Source: Piscicola geometra (lineage: Eukaryota; Annelida; Clitellata; Hirudinida; Piscicolidae). Taken from it: DNA of 64,000 nt. This document shows positions 1-10,330 of the stretch, piece by piece. The stretch spans positions 10,686,445-10,750,444 of the forward strand of contig OX030956.1 of assembly GCA_943735955.1 (NCBI GenBank). Direction: 5' to 3'. The notes beneath the pieces are model-generated. The model was given only the letters and a program-made list of their open reading frames with translations, ran no database searches and was not told the origin of the DNA. A program made the position numbers and the translations under genes. Position 1 is the stretch's first letter. The number at the start of each line of letters is the position of its first letter.

Positions 1-1095
1 AATTTACATTTATGTGGATGAAGTCTCAGGCCCCATTGTACACTCCATTCCACTACTTTGTTTATATCTTCTTTTAGCCTTGTTTGGTCTCTATTTCATT
101 AATTTGTTGATATATTTTACAATCAGCAGCGTACATAAATATATTTGAACTCATTTTCTCTGGCAGATCGTTGATAAATAAAACAAATAATAATAGACCC
201 AAGACTGATCCTTGGGGAATGCCACTTTTTACTTTTACCCATTGTGATTTAACACCATTAACATTAACCCTCTGTACCCTATCATTTTGAAAATTACTTA
301 TCCACCTGCATGTTTTATATCCAATTCCATAATTTTCTAATTTATATATAAATTTAATCCTTTTTTATATATATTTAAACAACTTAACAGATTAATAGAA
401 CTAAAGATATTCAAAAAATATAAATTTTAGTAAGAAATCTATTTTTTTATTTCTTGCATGACGAAAGCCCGTCGGGTTTGTCACTCTTGCTCGAGGAAAA
501 AATATTTTTCTAGAATTATTTTACAAATTTGATAATGGAGGATTGAAGTAATAAATCAAATTGAACTAGCGATTTGAGAAGATAAGATTCAGTGTCACTT
601 AGTGAGGTTTATTGGCATTATTCTTATCAATGTTAAAACAATCATTAAATTGGTAGAGTTGGCGTGGTGGTTGTGGTTTGATGATTAATGGATTTGGCTG
701 GTTTGCTAATAGTCAATTTCAATTGAATTTAGTGAGAATTTATTGGAATGTTATGTTGATAAAAAAGATAATGGATAAGGTCGATGGAAGAATTGATATC
801 GTTTTTTAGGGAGTGAAAGGATAAACTTTCAAGGGCTATATGAATTTTATTTTGAACTGGTGAGAGCGAGCATTTATCGGTCATTTCGTGTATGCAGCTG
901 GTTTTTAAATTGTAATGCAATTTTTTCGTTATTCTTATCGATACCAGTACGAGGTGATCAGTTCCACCGAATCTCAATTGGAAGGATGTCAGCTAGATGC
1001 TCATTAGAAACTATAAAATCCAATAGTGATGTTTCGTTGTAATACAATGTTTTTGGGTGAAATCTAGAAAAAGTTGAGAAAAGTTTGAATGAATG
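1..1095 (-). mobile_element. LINE remnant (endonuclease and reverse transcriptase), cut by window edge
   Basis: Degraded non-LTR retrotransposon read on the minus strand. About 1090-940 holds the end of the endonuclease domain (LLDFIVSNEHLADILPIEIR, then FGGTDH in place of the usual SDH/GDH). At about 210-20 is reverse transcriptase: SGIPQGSVLGLLLFVLFIND, then MYAADCKIY where an active element has YADD, so a catalytic Asp is lost. A stop follows after IETKQG. The spacing between the two domains fits one element. The 3' end lies outside the window. Confidence 0.8.
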
Positions 1096-1261
1096 GTTTG
1101 AAAAATTAGTTATTTAACGCCTTGGCGTTTTAATATGTTGAAAGTGCCGAACAGCGGGGTCTATTTCGGGTAAGGTCTATTTTGGGTAAGGTCTATTTTG
1201 ACCCTAATTCCTTGTCTTCCATCCGGCTTCAAAGAAGGTTGTGTGACTTTATATCAGAACA

Positions 1262-1860
1262 CACTAAGAACCAGTGTTATTTTCGTTTCATAAAATAAGT
1301 ATAGTTTTTATTTCAGTTTCGTTTTGACATTAATTAAAGTTTTTATTTTCGTTTTCGTCTTGAAAATAATTAAAGTTTTTTTTTGGTTTCAGTTTTAAAA
1401 ATAATTAAAGTTTTTATTTTCATTTTAGTTTTTAAAATATATTAATTTATAACTTTAAAAAATATTTTTTTAGATCTAAAAAAATTAATTGATCATAATA
1501 TGAAAGATTAAAATAGAACGGTATATTAACAAAAAATGAGTTTAAAAAATTAACAGTCAATTGAAATATTATAAGCATAGATATCCTACAAACAACAAGT
1601 AGTATATCTATGATTATAAGAATTGATTACGTAAATTATTGAGTAATAACAAATTTACGATTAAAATAAGTGATCATTTAATTAACAATGCGAAGTGGTA
1701 ATAAAATACCGTTTTTTAAATAATGTTTATAACATAGACATATATTTTTTTTATAAATTATTCATTTGCATATTATGGCATACTTTAAAATTTATTTAAT
1801 TTTCGTTTTGAAAATAATTATAGTTTTTATTCTCGCTTCGAATTAAAAAAAAACACCGAC
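1262..1860. mobile_element. hAT-derived non-autonomous element (degraded)
   Basis: Begins with CAGTGTTATTTTCGTTTC at about 1266, the same terminus as the hAT at 26240-28822, and contains the same runs of ATAATTAAAGTTTTTATTTTCG and an inverted match to that element's 5' untranslated region near 1690-1850. No transposase is encoded. The right end is eroded (AAAACACCGACC), so that border is approximate. It looks like an internally deleted relative of that hAT. Confidence 0.55.
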
Positions 1861-2456
1861 CTATAAAATCTCATTTTGATGCTTTTGAGAAGAAAATATA
1901 ATTATCTAAATTTCCTTTAACCTGAAGCTCGTCCCAGTTTACGCCACGTTAATAATATTCGCTATTGTATTGTATTTTATTCAATAATAAAATTATAAGT
2001 ATCCGAAAATCCAATAAATCTTTGAAGTTAAATCCAAATCTTATAAAATCAAACTCATTCCTCATTTAATCAATCTGATCTCTATACATCAAATATTTTT
2101 AAAATTTTGAAAATAAATTCCTTTACATCAAATCTTGACAAATGAATAGCTTAAATCCTTTCAAATAAAATATTTCTTATTCATGTTACCCCAGATCTAC
2201 GAAACAGCCAAAGGTTCATTTTTTTGATGTCTACGAACGCCAACAAAAATAATACTGATGTCTTTTAAGATTGAACTGCAGTTATGAAAGTTGAGAAATT
2301 ATAAAGATCACATTAGAGATCTACCAGCCTTCAAAAACAACATAAATAAATTAACCGAGATACTAACAGTATACACCATAAACTGTAAAGATAAATCAGA
2401 ATATATTATAGTAACTTTCAAATGAAATCATATATGCCTACAATAACACCTAATTC
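1861..2456. other. AT-rich stretch downstream of B3GLCT
   Basis: No coding exon or repeat recognised. The part next to 2457 should hold the 3' untranslated region of the minus-strand B3GLCT gene; I did not identify a convincing polyadenylation site. Confidence 0.3.
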
Positions 2457-2763
2457 TTACAATTCACTCTTTTTGACACCAGCTGCCTCCTCCTCATCAA
2501 TCAACCACTCTTCATACAGGGCCATTGTAGCAAGAATGCCTCCCTGCAGGTGACGATGGAACGACACTGCAGTGAGGTCCTGGAGATGCTTGCTGCAATA
2601 GTCTCCAGGCCTGGCTTGGTGAAAGTGTGCTGAGTGAGTGAGCGGAATGTCGAAGTTGTTGAGACACATGCCCAGCGTCATGTCGTCAGGAGCGTTGTCG
2701 ACGGCACACTCACACCCGCCTGCCCTCATCATCGCTTCTATCCCGCCTCTGCTCACCACCATG
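2457..2763 (-). CDS. B3GLCT: B3GLCT terminal exon
   Basis: 307 nt from acceptor CATACACAG to the TAA at 2459-2457. Encodes [48 protein letters not shown], a conserved SFHRH and the acidic end [11 protein letters not shown]. The four-residue KSEL tail is the likely ER-retrieval signal. Confidence 0.94.
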
Positions 2764-5700
2764 CTGTGTATGAGTGTTCATAGTGCTGCAAATGCTTGCT
2801 TGAGATGGAGGAGACACAAAACAAAATCATCATCATTATCATGACCGTGACTGAAATAGTCGTTATGGGGAAATCAAAAAACTCAGATCCGCTATTATGT
2901 TCTGTTATTATCAGCGTTGAGAAGACTGCTCAAGGGATGAGACGTCCACTCAGCTCTTTTTCTGACGTCTTCGACGATGACTTCCTTGTAGCGTGCCCTG
3001 TAGCACCGTCTTGGACAGTGAATCGTGCCTGACGACGTGGCCAAACTAAGTCAACTTTCGTAGTTTGACAGTTGCTAGAGGTTCTTCTGTTAAAATTACT
3101 GCACCATCAGCCTCATCAGCCATCTTAGCAAGATAATGTAACGGATGATCCTGAACATATTGAAAAACAAGAAATTCTAGCTGATAGAACAGGCTGGATT
3201 CAGAGTAGATCTTCAACTGCAGGCTGATCACAGAAAAACACCTGCAAGACCAACGCGAGATCTACCACAACTTCATAGACTTTAAAAAAGCTTTCAACCG
3301 CATTTGGCATAACATAATGATTGACTAAAACTTTGATGAAGGGCTAATAAATATAATCGAAGACCTGTATAAAAACGCCAACAGTGCAGTACTTCTCAAT
3401 GGGCAGTTAGGAGAATTCTTTAAAATATCAGTGAGTGTTCGTTAAAGGTATCTACTTTTATCTGTTCTTTTCAACATTTTCCTAGAAAAGATAATCCAAG
3501 AAACTCTTTAAAATCATTTTGTCTCTGCTGGTGGTCTAACTTGAGACTTGTTTGTGAAATCGATCATATTGGTGGTTTCAGCAGCGAACATCAAGAGCTC
3601 ACCCACAAACTATAAAGAGCAATGGCTTACGGGATGGAGGTGAGCTCAGAAAAGTCCAAGGTTATGGTGAATAGCACGAAAAACAAATCAACCGAAATAG
3701 GCTGGAAAAAGAATCACTGTTCAAGTAAATAGAAGTAGCCCTACCAAATGGAACAAGCACCACAAACATGAAAACCAAAATCTCAATTACAACTGCAGCA
3801 ATGGCCAGGCTGGCCGAGCAACACCAAACCATTAAACATTCGACACTACTCATGCAAGCAGCAAGCAAGCGTCCAGGGCACCAACCCGCCTCCAAGAGTG
3901 ATGTAGTCGTACCCGAAGCCTGCACTCACGCCATAGCCATACCTCTCGCCCAGGAAAATTGACTCAGTGCTGTTGTGGCACGATAACAACTTCAAGAGAC
4001 GTGGAACGCTGTGATTGGTTGGATAGCGTCATGGCGTCAAACTGATGGATAATATACAATGTAAAGCAAAACAGAAATACAATTTAGATTAGTGAAAAAA
4101 CACAAAAAACTATATATAAAATTCTTTAGTAGTTTAATGTTCGAATGAGTAAATCCGAGTCTTAAAATGATGCTTGAAAGTTGAACCTCAGTAAAGTATC
4201 ATCATCAGCAACAAAGGCCCACTGGAGCAGTGGTTCCTTCTTCATCTCGGAATGCAATCGCTGCAAAATTCGAATCAGCTTCTTGCAATGGCCTGAAGGA
4301 GTTGTAATGCGGCAAAGAAAACTTATTAATACAAAAAAACACAATAATGAAATAATGAAACATCAGCACAACAGGCATACAATAGCACAGACCAGAGGCG
4401 GTGTTGGGAGTGCCTGCATAGATGGTGGGTATGGAGGCATCCTCCTTGTCACTTACCAGTAGCAATTTGCCCACCTGCCTTCCCCACGTCTGCTGCAGAA
4501 TAGATACTGTTGTGGCGGTAGTTAATTTTGAGTATATTTGTTGGAGTAAGGAGTGAAAAAATTGTGTAGTGGTGTAGCTTTTGAAATAATAGTGAAAACT
4601 AAAAATATTTTTTTAAGGAAAAGTTTTAGGGAAAACATGCAAGCCTCCCACAATTCTCCACGCCACACACGTCTGCTTTTATGAAACTTTTCACATGTCT
4701 TCACAGCCACTATCAGGTTGTCAATGCCCACTTCGAAGGCATCCTAGAAAAGAGGTTATTAATCTATTTATAATGTATTACTATCAATGCCAGATTATAT
4801 TTTCGATATATACGAAGGGTGTTTTTATCTCCCATGTTAAATTTTTTTTATTTTATATTTTATTGGCCAGTCCATCATTTGGTGACGTGTTATATAAAAA
4901 CTCACTACCCAAAGTACTTTTTGAAAATAATAATATTTGAACTTGCGCAACCCGTGCAAAAATCTAGATTTAACCATTTTTATCGATTATTTGATAAATA
5001 AGTATTGACAGCCAATTTATGTGAATCCATTATTAAGTTACTTTTTTATGTCAACTTCACTACATGCACAATCATCAAATGAAAGCTGAGGAAACACGAA
5101 AGCTTCCAAGAAGTCGAAAGTGAGAGGCACTGTGTGCATTATGACTCCTCAAGCTCTTGATGAAGCACAAATCGCTAGAAGAAAAGCTGCACATACATTT
5201 CTGTATTGCCACATACTGAAACAAGATGTCGAAGATTTTATTATTTGTATCAGCGCTATAAATAAACCCGCATGAAGATGCCACTGCAGCCAAGGCATTT
5301 CAGACACCATATCTAGGATTAATAAGACCCTGTAATTATGTTCATCACTGAAATATATCAAAATACTGGTTTGAAAGTCTTACCGCAAACTCTACTCCCC
5401 GACAAGACCTTAAGCTGCTGTGTGCTTTATCCAAATATCAAACACGGAAATTTCCAGAACTGCTGCTATGGCTTTTGCGAGACACCTTTGGTATCCATTT
5501 GAAACTCTTTTTGCTTTTGGGTTCTTTGATGACGCTGTCACTCTTGAGAAAAAGCGCATTATGGTAGTTGCACTCCATGAAGGCTCAATTATGCCATTTC
5601 AAGCATCTGTCTAATAAAAATGTTTACAACCTTCTTATAAAGAGCACTAAATGTTTTATAAGATTTTTAAAATATCCCAGCAATTCATGCAAGTCGATCC

Positions 5701-8225
5701 AAGTGAGAGAGAATCTCAACCAGAGTATCAAGAAATAAAACTTTTTTCCACATAAACCTTATCAAAGTACATAAATCAGACGACTATATAACATTAATTA
5801 GGATATTTTTGATTTTTACAATAAATAAAGTTTCCAATAATAAAGTATTTAAAACTTTCATTTATGCTCTGCAGCTTTACTTTGCCTATGATCGCTTTAA
5901 CGAAAATCCAAATAAATTTTTAAACTTTGGAAGCGTTGCGCCTGCTCTAAAATTATTTTATTTAGGATTTATTATTCAACTGGCATCACCAACAGAAGAA
6001 CTGGCCAGCACTATCTTGATATTTTCGGTTTTTGAAAACACCCTAATCTACATAAATGATTAATCGTAGTTTCCTCTTTTCATTTTACATCAAATATGTT
6101 TTGTTAAATATTTGATTCATTTTATATTTAATTTACCAAAATAAACATAAGATTTATGATATAATATATTTTTGGACCACTATCAATAACTTACACAGGT
6201 TGGTAGCTTCTTTAGTATTTTGACAGCGCAGTTGTCGTGGCTATAGCCACAGAAGAAGTCAACAGATGTGAGGTTGGTGTTTCTCAATTCGGAAACAAAC
6301 AAAGCGAACTAAAAAATCATATTCATGTACGATTCAACAATGTGATATTTCTGTCCATTACTATCAAGCTTGCAGAACCGAGCCGGATCCAAAACTGCTA
6401 ATTTTTGCTGTAACCAGAGGCGGAAAAATCTAGCGGAAATCATTTAGATCAAATGTGCATGGCATATACTAATAATAAAAATATTGCACTAGAAAAAGTG
6501 TTTTTCAACATATAATAGACGTTTTAGCGTTCAACTCCTTCCTTTTCTGTTTATCATAAATTTCAGTTTTCTTTTTTTTGAGTCAAAAGTTTGCTTAAGT
6601 TTGTCTCGTGTGATACCCACTTTATAAGAAGCAGGGTCGGAGCCATCAAATTTTCGGAAACCGGAGCTGAAGATGAGCCGGAAAAAATGGCGACTCCACA
6701 AGCCTGATTATCATAGCACATTACTCTAACATACTATTAACACAAAAAACTTTATTAAAACACTACACTCTTACTACACGCACCTTCACCACATACACTA
6801 TAAGCACAGCAACCTCATAATAGGCATCAAGGGAGAAAGAGATTGGAATGTCTTTGTTACTGGCCTTGTGTGCTAGGCTGTTTAGGAGTGGTTTGGAGAA
6901 GAGAAAGCCTGAAGAGATGTGAGGGTAAGGAAAAGAAATGTCACGTTGGTAGTTGTAATGGTGCACCACGCTTAGATCCTCGTCTCTCAATGCTTTGCCT
7001 AAAAAAATCTCCTGTTACGGGAGTAGGTGGTGGTATCGTAGGTAATAGGGGTGTGATAAAGAGTGGTGGTTTAGTGGGTAATAGTGTAGAAGGTCAAGCA
7101 AAAAATTGCTGGCGGCGAGAAGCACGGCATCGACATCATCGTTATCCAATAGCATCTACCCAAGTCTCACGAGACGGTATATAGCAAAACTATTGGCTAC
7201 TGTATCTTGGAGTACACAAACTCGTCTACCGAGTGACATGGAGTTGCTATTTTCTAAAACAAAAGAATAAATGCATATCAATAAAAATTACAATGAAAGA
7301 TAGCTTAAAAAGCTAAAAGTGTAACAAATTCTATTATTAGTTAAGTCAACACAAACTTTAAAAATAGTTACATAGGTTGAAAAAACTCACAATATTTACC
7401 AAAATTATTTTAGACAAACTAAAATAAACTTCAAATATGATTGAAATCGACTCATTAGTATTTGAATGCCCAATCACTCATACCAACAACACCACAAAAT
7501 GACCACTCCTATGATCACCACCTTATCCAAAGATAATTTCTCAAGCTCAGCAGTAAGGACTGTAAGGTCGATAATGGCATTGTCATCCACAAACAACACA
7601 GCCTTGCACACACCACACGCCTGGGCTACACTGCAGGAATGTTTAGAAAAAATAAAATGAAATAATCAAAAGAAAGATACTGTAACCACGGAAAAACACA
7701 CCTATTCAAAACCCACCTAAAACTATGGTTTAAATTATAATTGGCCAACCTACTTACCCCAGTTATATTTGTAGCTAACTTTTCTGTGGTTTCAGACACT
7801 TTCCAATAAGAATGGCATTTTTCATCATTTTATATAAATTTATTCATTTTAAAGCTTTGTGAGTTTTCAATAAAATGTTAATTAATATATTAATGAATTG
7901 ATTACTCAAATGAATAACTCAATCAAATGAAGCTAGCATATACACCTGTGAAGGATGGGTATGATGGTCCAAGCTCCCTTGACACTTGCATAATCCTCAT
8001 GAGCCAGTTGCACTGCAGGCTTCAGCAACTGTGCAATAGTTTTTGCATAATGACGATAATGATACTGATTGTGGCGAACATGAGACAAGTGATGTTGATG
8101 AATATGTTCTACCTTCTGGTTCATTTGAGACTGCCTTAAAATGTCCTCCTTCAAGGCCATAGCTCTTGCATTGTTGAAGGTGCTGCTAGGGTTCAAAACT
8201 ACAACTAACAAGTCAATACCATCTC
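2457..8225 (-). CDS. B3GLCT: B3GLCT-type beta-1,3-glucosyltransferase gene (first exon missing)
   Basis: GT31-family enzyme. In animals B3GLCT transfers glucose from UDP-glucose to O-linked fucose on thrombospondin type 1 repeats in the ER. Nine minus-strand exons (8225-7946, 7630-7522, 7011-6784, 6308-6195, 4743-4671, 4506-4393, 4292-4187, 4008-3886, 2763-2457) have AG/GT borders and all eight junctions keep one frame: 483 residues to the stop. Diagnostic stretches are [42 protein letters not shown], the metal-binding-type DDD in [30 protein letters not shown] and [13 protein letters not shown]. The C-terminal KSEL resembles an ER-retrieval signal (vertebrate enzyme: REEL). The start Met and signal peptide should lie on an exon above 8225 that I could not find. 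No disabling change is seen; probably a working host gene. Confidence 0.93.
2820..3870. mobile_element. LINE with inverted 5' part, in the last B3GLCT intron
   Basis: Two pieces of one type of non-LTR retrotransposon lie back to back. Minus strand 3045-2936 carries the C-terminal end ([28 protein letters not shown]), followed at about 2848-2826 by a TGATGA-type tail. Plus strand 3050-3870 carries reverse transcriptase ([51 protein letters not shown]) with several stops. The order and orientation match a twin-primed insertion (see findings). Same family as the copy at 40880-42150. Confidence 0.8.
3886..4008 (-). CDS. B3GLCT: B3GLCT exon
   Basis: 123 nt, acceptor CCAATCACAG, donor GGCGG|GTTGGT. 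Encodes [40 protein letters not shown]. Ends 15-25 bases from a LINE fragment that fills much of the next intron. Confidence 0.92.
4187..4292 (-). CDS. B3GLCT: B3GLCT exon with DDD motif
   Basis: 106 nt, acceptor AACTCCTTCAG, donor CTGAG|GTTCAA. Encodes [20 protein letters not shown] and [11 protein letters not shown]; the DDD is the DXD-type nucleotide-sugar/metal site of GT31 enzymes. Confidence 0.92.
4393..4506 (-). CDS. B3GLCT: B3GLCT exon
   Basis: 114 nt, acceptor CGCCACAACAG, donor TCTG|GTCTGT. Encodes [25 protein letters not shown] and [12 protein letters not shown] perfect donor consensus GTAAGT (4456-4451) lies inside the exon and is read as codons Val-Ser. Confidence 0.9.
4671..4743 (-). 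CDS. B3GLCT: B3GLCT exon
   Basis: 73 nt, acceptor CTTTTCTAG, donor AGAC|GTGTGT. Encodes [20 protein letters not shown] and HKSR, the start of the GT31 catalytic half. Confidence 0.9.
5090..5620 (+). pseudogene. Decayed mobile-element ORF, family not identified
   Basis: Within a B3GLCT intron (4744-6194). Plus-strand pieces read [20 protein letters not shown] (about 5142-5205) and [20 protein letters not shown] (about 5471-5531). The HLWY..E.L..FGFFDD pattern and the separate piece at 45565-46175 look like fragments of one transposon protein family I cannot name. Interrupted by stops; not a host exon because all B3GLCT junctions close without it. The rest of this intron shows no recognisable feature. 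Confidence 0.4.
6195..6308 (-). CDS. B3GLCT: B3GLCT exon (Cys-rich linker)
   Basis: 114 nt, phase 0 at both ends. Acceptor GATTTTTTAG, donor TGT|GTAAGT. Encodes [20 protein letters not shown] and then [18 protein letters not shown], matching the linker between the two B3GLCT halves (vertebrate pattern VPEFC..DVDFYC..PLC). Confidence 0.87.
6309..6783. other. B3GLCT intron, nothing recognised
   Basis: AT-rich intron sequence between two B3GLCT exons. The segment about 6405-6680 is less AT-rich and may be an old element, but it has no clear termini. Confidence 0.3.
6784..7011 (-). CDS. B3GLCT: B3GLCT exon
   Basis: 228 nt, phase 0 at both ends. Acceptor CGTAACAG, donor AAG|GTGCGT. Starts [20 protein letters not shown] and continues with [14 protein letters not shown] and [15 protein letters not shown]. 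The TTTTTTTAG 12 bases inside the exon looks like an acceptor but would break phase; the upstream AG restores EIFLGKAL and the frame. Confidence 0.9.
7522..7630 (-). CDS. B3GLCT: B3GLCT exon
   Basis: 109 nt, acceptor TTCCTGCAG, donor GATAAG|GTGGTG. Encodes [18 protein letters not shown] through to EKLSLDK, continuing in frame from the previous exon (AG|T) and ending in phase 0. Confidence 0.88.
7946..8225 (-). CDS. B3GLCT: B3GLCT exon (N-terminal region)
   Basis: First recognised exon, 280 nt (2+276+2). Acceptor ...CACCTAG, donor CACAG|GTGTAT. It starts [14 protein letters not shown] and ends [10 protein letters not shown], matching the N-terminal non-catalytic half of B3GLCT. A His-rich stretch (residues about 40-58, [20 protein letters not shown]) sits where the vertebrate protein is shorter, so it may be a lineage insertion. 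Confidence 0.9.
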
Positions 8226-8694
8226 CTAGGTGGGTGTGAGGTTGTGGCAAGATGTTGGGTAATGGTGGAAAAACATAAACTTACTTTAAGTATTACATTT
8301 TTTATTTAATAATAGAGTGTTCATGTAGGCTAACCTGTTTCAATGCCACATGTAAAAAATGGAAAAAAAATTAATAGCAGTCTAGAAACTTCCATCTTAC
8401 AACTATGAAAATCTGTAAAAAATTAATTTATGCAATTTTGAAAAACTTAAATGTCTCACATTAATCAATATTAAATACCATCGTAGAGCTACACTAGTAG
8501 GCAGATGTATTTGACGTCTGATAAATGCCATCTCTATCCTTTCGCCGAAAGGCTTTCGGAAATTATCTACTGTACTTTTCACTAGTGAATGTTTTAACGG
8601 ACTGGGAGAGAATGGTTATGGACTTTATTGAAAATCTTGTATGCGTTGAAAACGGTTGTTTGGAAATCGTACTCATAATTTATGGTAAACGGAT
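8226..8694. other. Upstream of the first recognised B3GLCT exon
   Basis: Intron or 5' flank of B3GLCT. No signal-peptide exon found. The last 20 bases (GGTAAACGGATAAAAGG) form the conserved border of the 16-bp array that follows and reappear, inverted, at about 29428-29445. Confidence 0.3.
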
Positions 8695-8905
8695 AAAAGG
8701 TCTTCCGGATAAAAAGTCCTCGAATAAAAAGTCCTCGAATAAAAAGTCCACCGGATAAAAAGTCCTCCGGATAAAAAGTCCTCCAGATAAAAAGTCCTCC
8801 GGATAAAAAGTCCTCCGGATAAAAAGTCCTCCGGATAAAAAGTCTTCCGGATAAAAAGCCCTCCGGATAAAAAGTCCTCCGGATTAAAATTCTTATGGAT
8901 AAAAA
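8695..8905 (+). repeat. 16-bp tandem array, CCGGATAAAAAGTCCT type
   Basis: About 13 units of a 16-bp repeat with small variants (CTCCAGAT, CTTCCGGAT, CTCGAAT). Border sequence GGTAAACGGATAAAAGGTC precedes it. An array with the same unit and border lies in the opposite direction at 29305-29445. The frame it opens on the minus strand (repeated FYPEDFLSGGLFI) is a by-product of the repeat. Confidence 0.9.
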
Positions 8906-9084
8906 TCTTCAAAAAATTACTTTTCAAGGAAAAATACGTGATTAATACGTGATCCTTGAAACTTTAAGAATAAAATTTAATACTTTTATCTAATGTTTGC
9001 TATATTTTTTCCGTTCAATCTCGAAATATCATTTGAATAAATTTGAATTGGTTCTGTTTGTTTCTTATTTTTAGCTTATGTTAG

Positions 9085-9957
9085 AAATATCAAATAGAAG
9101 ACATGAAACTTTCAGAGTTTTATGAGAAATGTGGTTAGAGCTCCCAGGAGGGAAAGAATAATCGGGAATAAGAAGTGCTTTTTATATAATTGTATTACTT
9201 TTAATGAATGTAAATAATTGTTAGAAATATTTTTAATTAACAAATACTGAGGAGAGACTAATTAATTAATAAATATCAAATAGAAGACATGAAACTTTCG
9301 GAGTTGTATGTGAAATGTGGTTAGATCTCCAAGGAAGAAATGAATAATCGGAAAGTAGAAGTGCTTTTTATATAATTTTATGAATTTTAATGAATGGAAA
9401 AATATTTTTAGAAACAATTTTAATTAACATATACAAAGAAGAGACTAATTAATTAAGAAATATCAAATAGAAGACATGAATATTCTGGAGGAAAAAGTGC
9501 TAGGGCTTCAGATTGAGCACTAGTGCAAAGCTTGCAAGCTCCCACTGGAGGAAGAAGTGCTTTTTATATAAGACTAATTTTTTTTTTGTCTATACTATTC
9601 ACAGCCTGACAGACGCATGCCGTGTTACAATGGTTCTGAGAACCATGGTTCTTATGCGCCAAGGCGCCACTCCACACGACGTACACATCTTTCAATGCAT
9701 ACGTTGCAAACAACGCATCATATAAACTAAGTATATGATAGTTCACGGTTGCTTCCAAGGATTCGAACTGGCAACCTTTAAGTTGCAAGTCCGACGTCTG
9801 CCAACTAAGCCATCCCCGCTTCTTAATTAATTATTTTAAATATTTTGTAGCAAGTGTAGGAAATATCACATAGAAAACATAAATAATCTGGAAGAAGAAG
9901 TGCTAGGATGTTAGATTGAGCTCCAGTGCAAAGCTTGCAAGCACCCACTGGAGGGGA
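9085..9957 (+). repeat. Tandem repeat of about 187 bp, about four copies, split by a SINE
   Basis: Units start with AAATATCAAATAGAAGACAT at 9085, 9271 and 9458 (spacing 186 and 187), and a diverged fourth starts near 9861 after the SINE. Each unit contains GAAGTGCTTTTTATATAA. The third and fourth also share AGTGCAAAGCTTGCAAGC and CCCACTGGAGG, which the first two lack. Confidence 0.8.
9585..9818 (-). mobile_element. tRNA-derived SINE with poly-A tail
   Basis: Minus strand from 9818: GGGGATGGCTTAGTTGGCAG contains a good RNA polymerase III A box (TGGCTTAGTTGG), and about 40 bases on is the B box AGTTCGAATCC. The anticodon-loop region reads CTTGCAA but its stem does not pair well, so this is a SINE head rather than a working tRNA gene. 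The body runs to a run of about ten A at 9595-9586. It interrupts the 187-bp tandem repeat. Confidence 0.75.
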
Positions 9958-10330
9958 ACGGACAAAAAGCCTCTCGGAGAAAAAGCCTTCGGATAAAATA
10001 CCTTCTACAAAAAGCCTTCCGGAGAAAAAACTCCTGGAGAAAAAGTCTCTCGGAGAAAAAGTCTCCTTGTTAATATTTTAGTATAAATAAAACGGACTTT
10101 TTATATAAAAAACGGATTTTTTAGATTCTTTTCACAATTTTAAATAAATAAATAAAACAGACTTTTTATATAAAAAAACGGATTTTTTATAGATTCGTTT
10201 CACAATTTTAAATAAATACAACGGAATTTTTATATAAAAAACGGATTTTTTATAGATTTGTTTCACAATTTTAAATAAATAAAACGGGCTATATTTTTTT
10301 AATTACATAATTAAAACGAACTTTAAATTT
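9958..10330 (+). repeat. 16-bp array, CGGAGAAAAAGTCTCT type, plus AACGGACTTTTTATAT units
   Basis: 9958-10075 holds about seven 16-bp units (GGAGAAAAAGCCTCTC and variants). Next comes TTGTTAATATTTTAGTATAA and then three repeats of about 75 bp with AAACGGACTTTTTATATAAA and AAACGGATTTTTTATAGATT. The same order, inverted and close in sequence, is present at 29775-29480. Confidence 0.8.

Noticed and set aside
3662..3962. Small frames on both strands over 3662-3962
   Set aside because: Shadows of the LINE reverse-transcriptase piece and of the B3GLCT 3886-4008 exon in other frames.
5809..6063. 84-codon open frame in a B3GLCT intron
   Set aside because: No recognisable motif, AT-biased composition, and B3GLCT phases close without it.
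7100..7265. Possible extra B3GLCT exon ([19 protein letters not shown]) after a TTTTAG acceptor
   Set aside because: Insertion would break the in-phase junction between the 7630-7522 and 7011-6784 exons, and no matching B3GLCT segment is missing there.
8673..8927. Repeat-protein-like frame FYPEDFLSGGLFI, also at 29223-29474
   Set aside because: By-product of the 16-bp DNA array; the period is not a multiple of three and the frame rotates.
9744..9818. Functional tRNA gene
   Set aside because: A and B boxes are present but the anticodon stem pairs poorly and a SINE body with poly-A tail follows.
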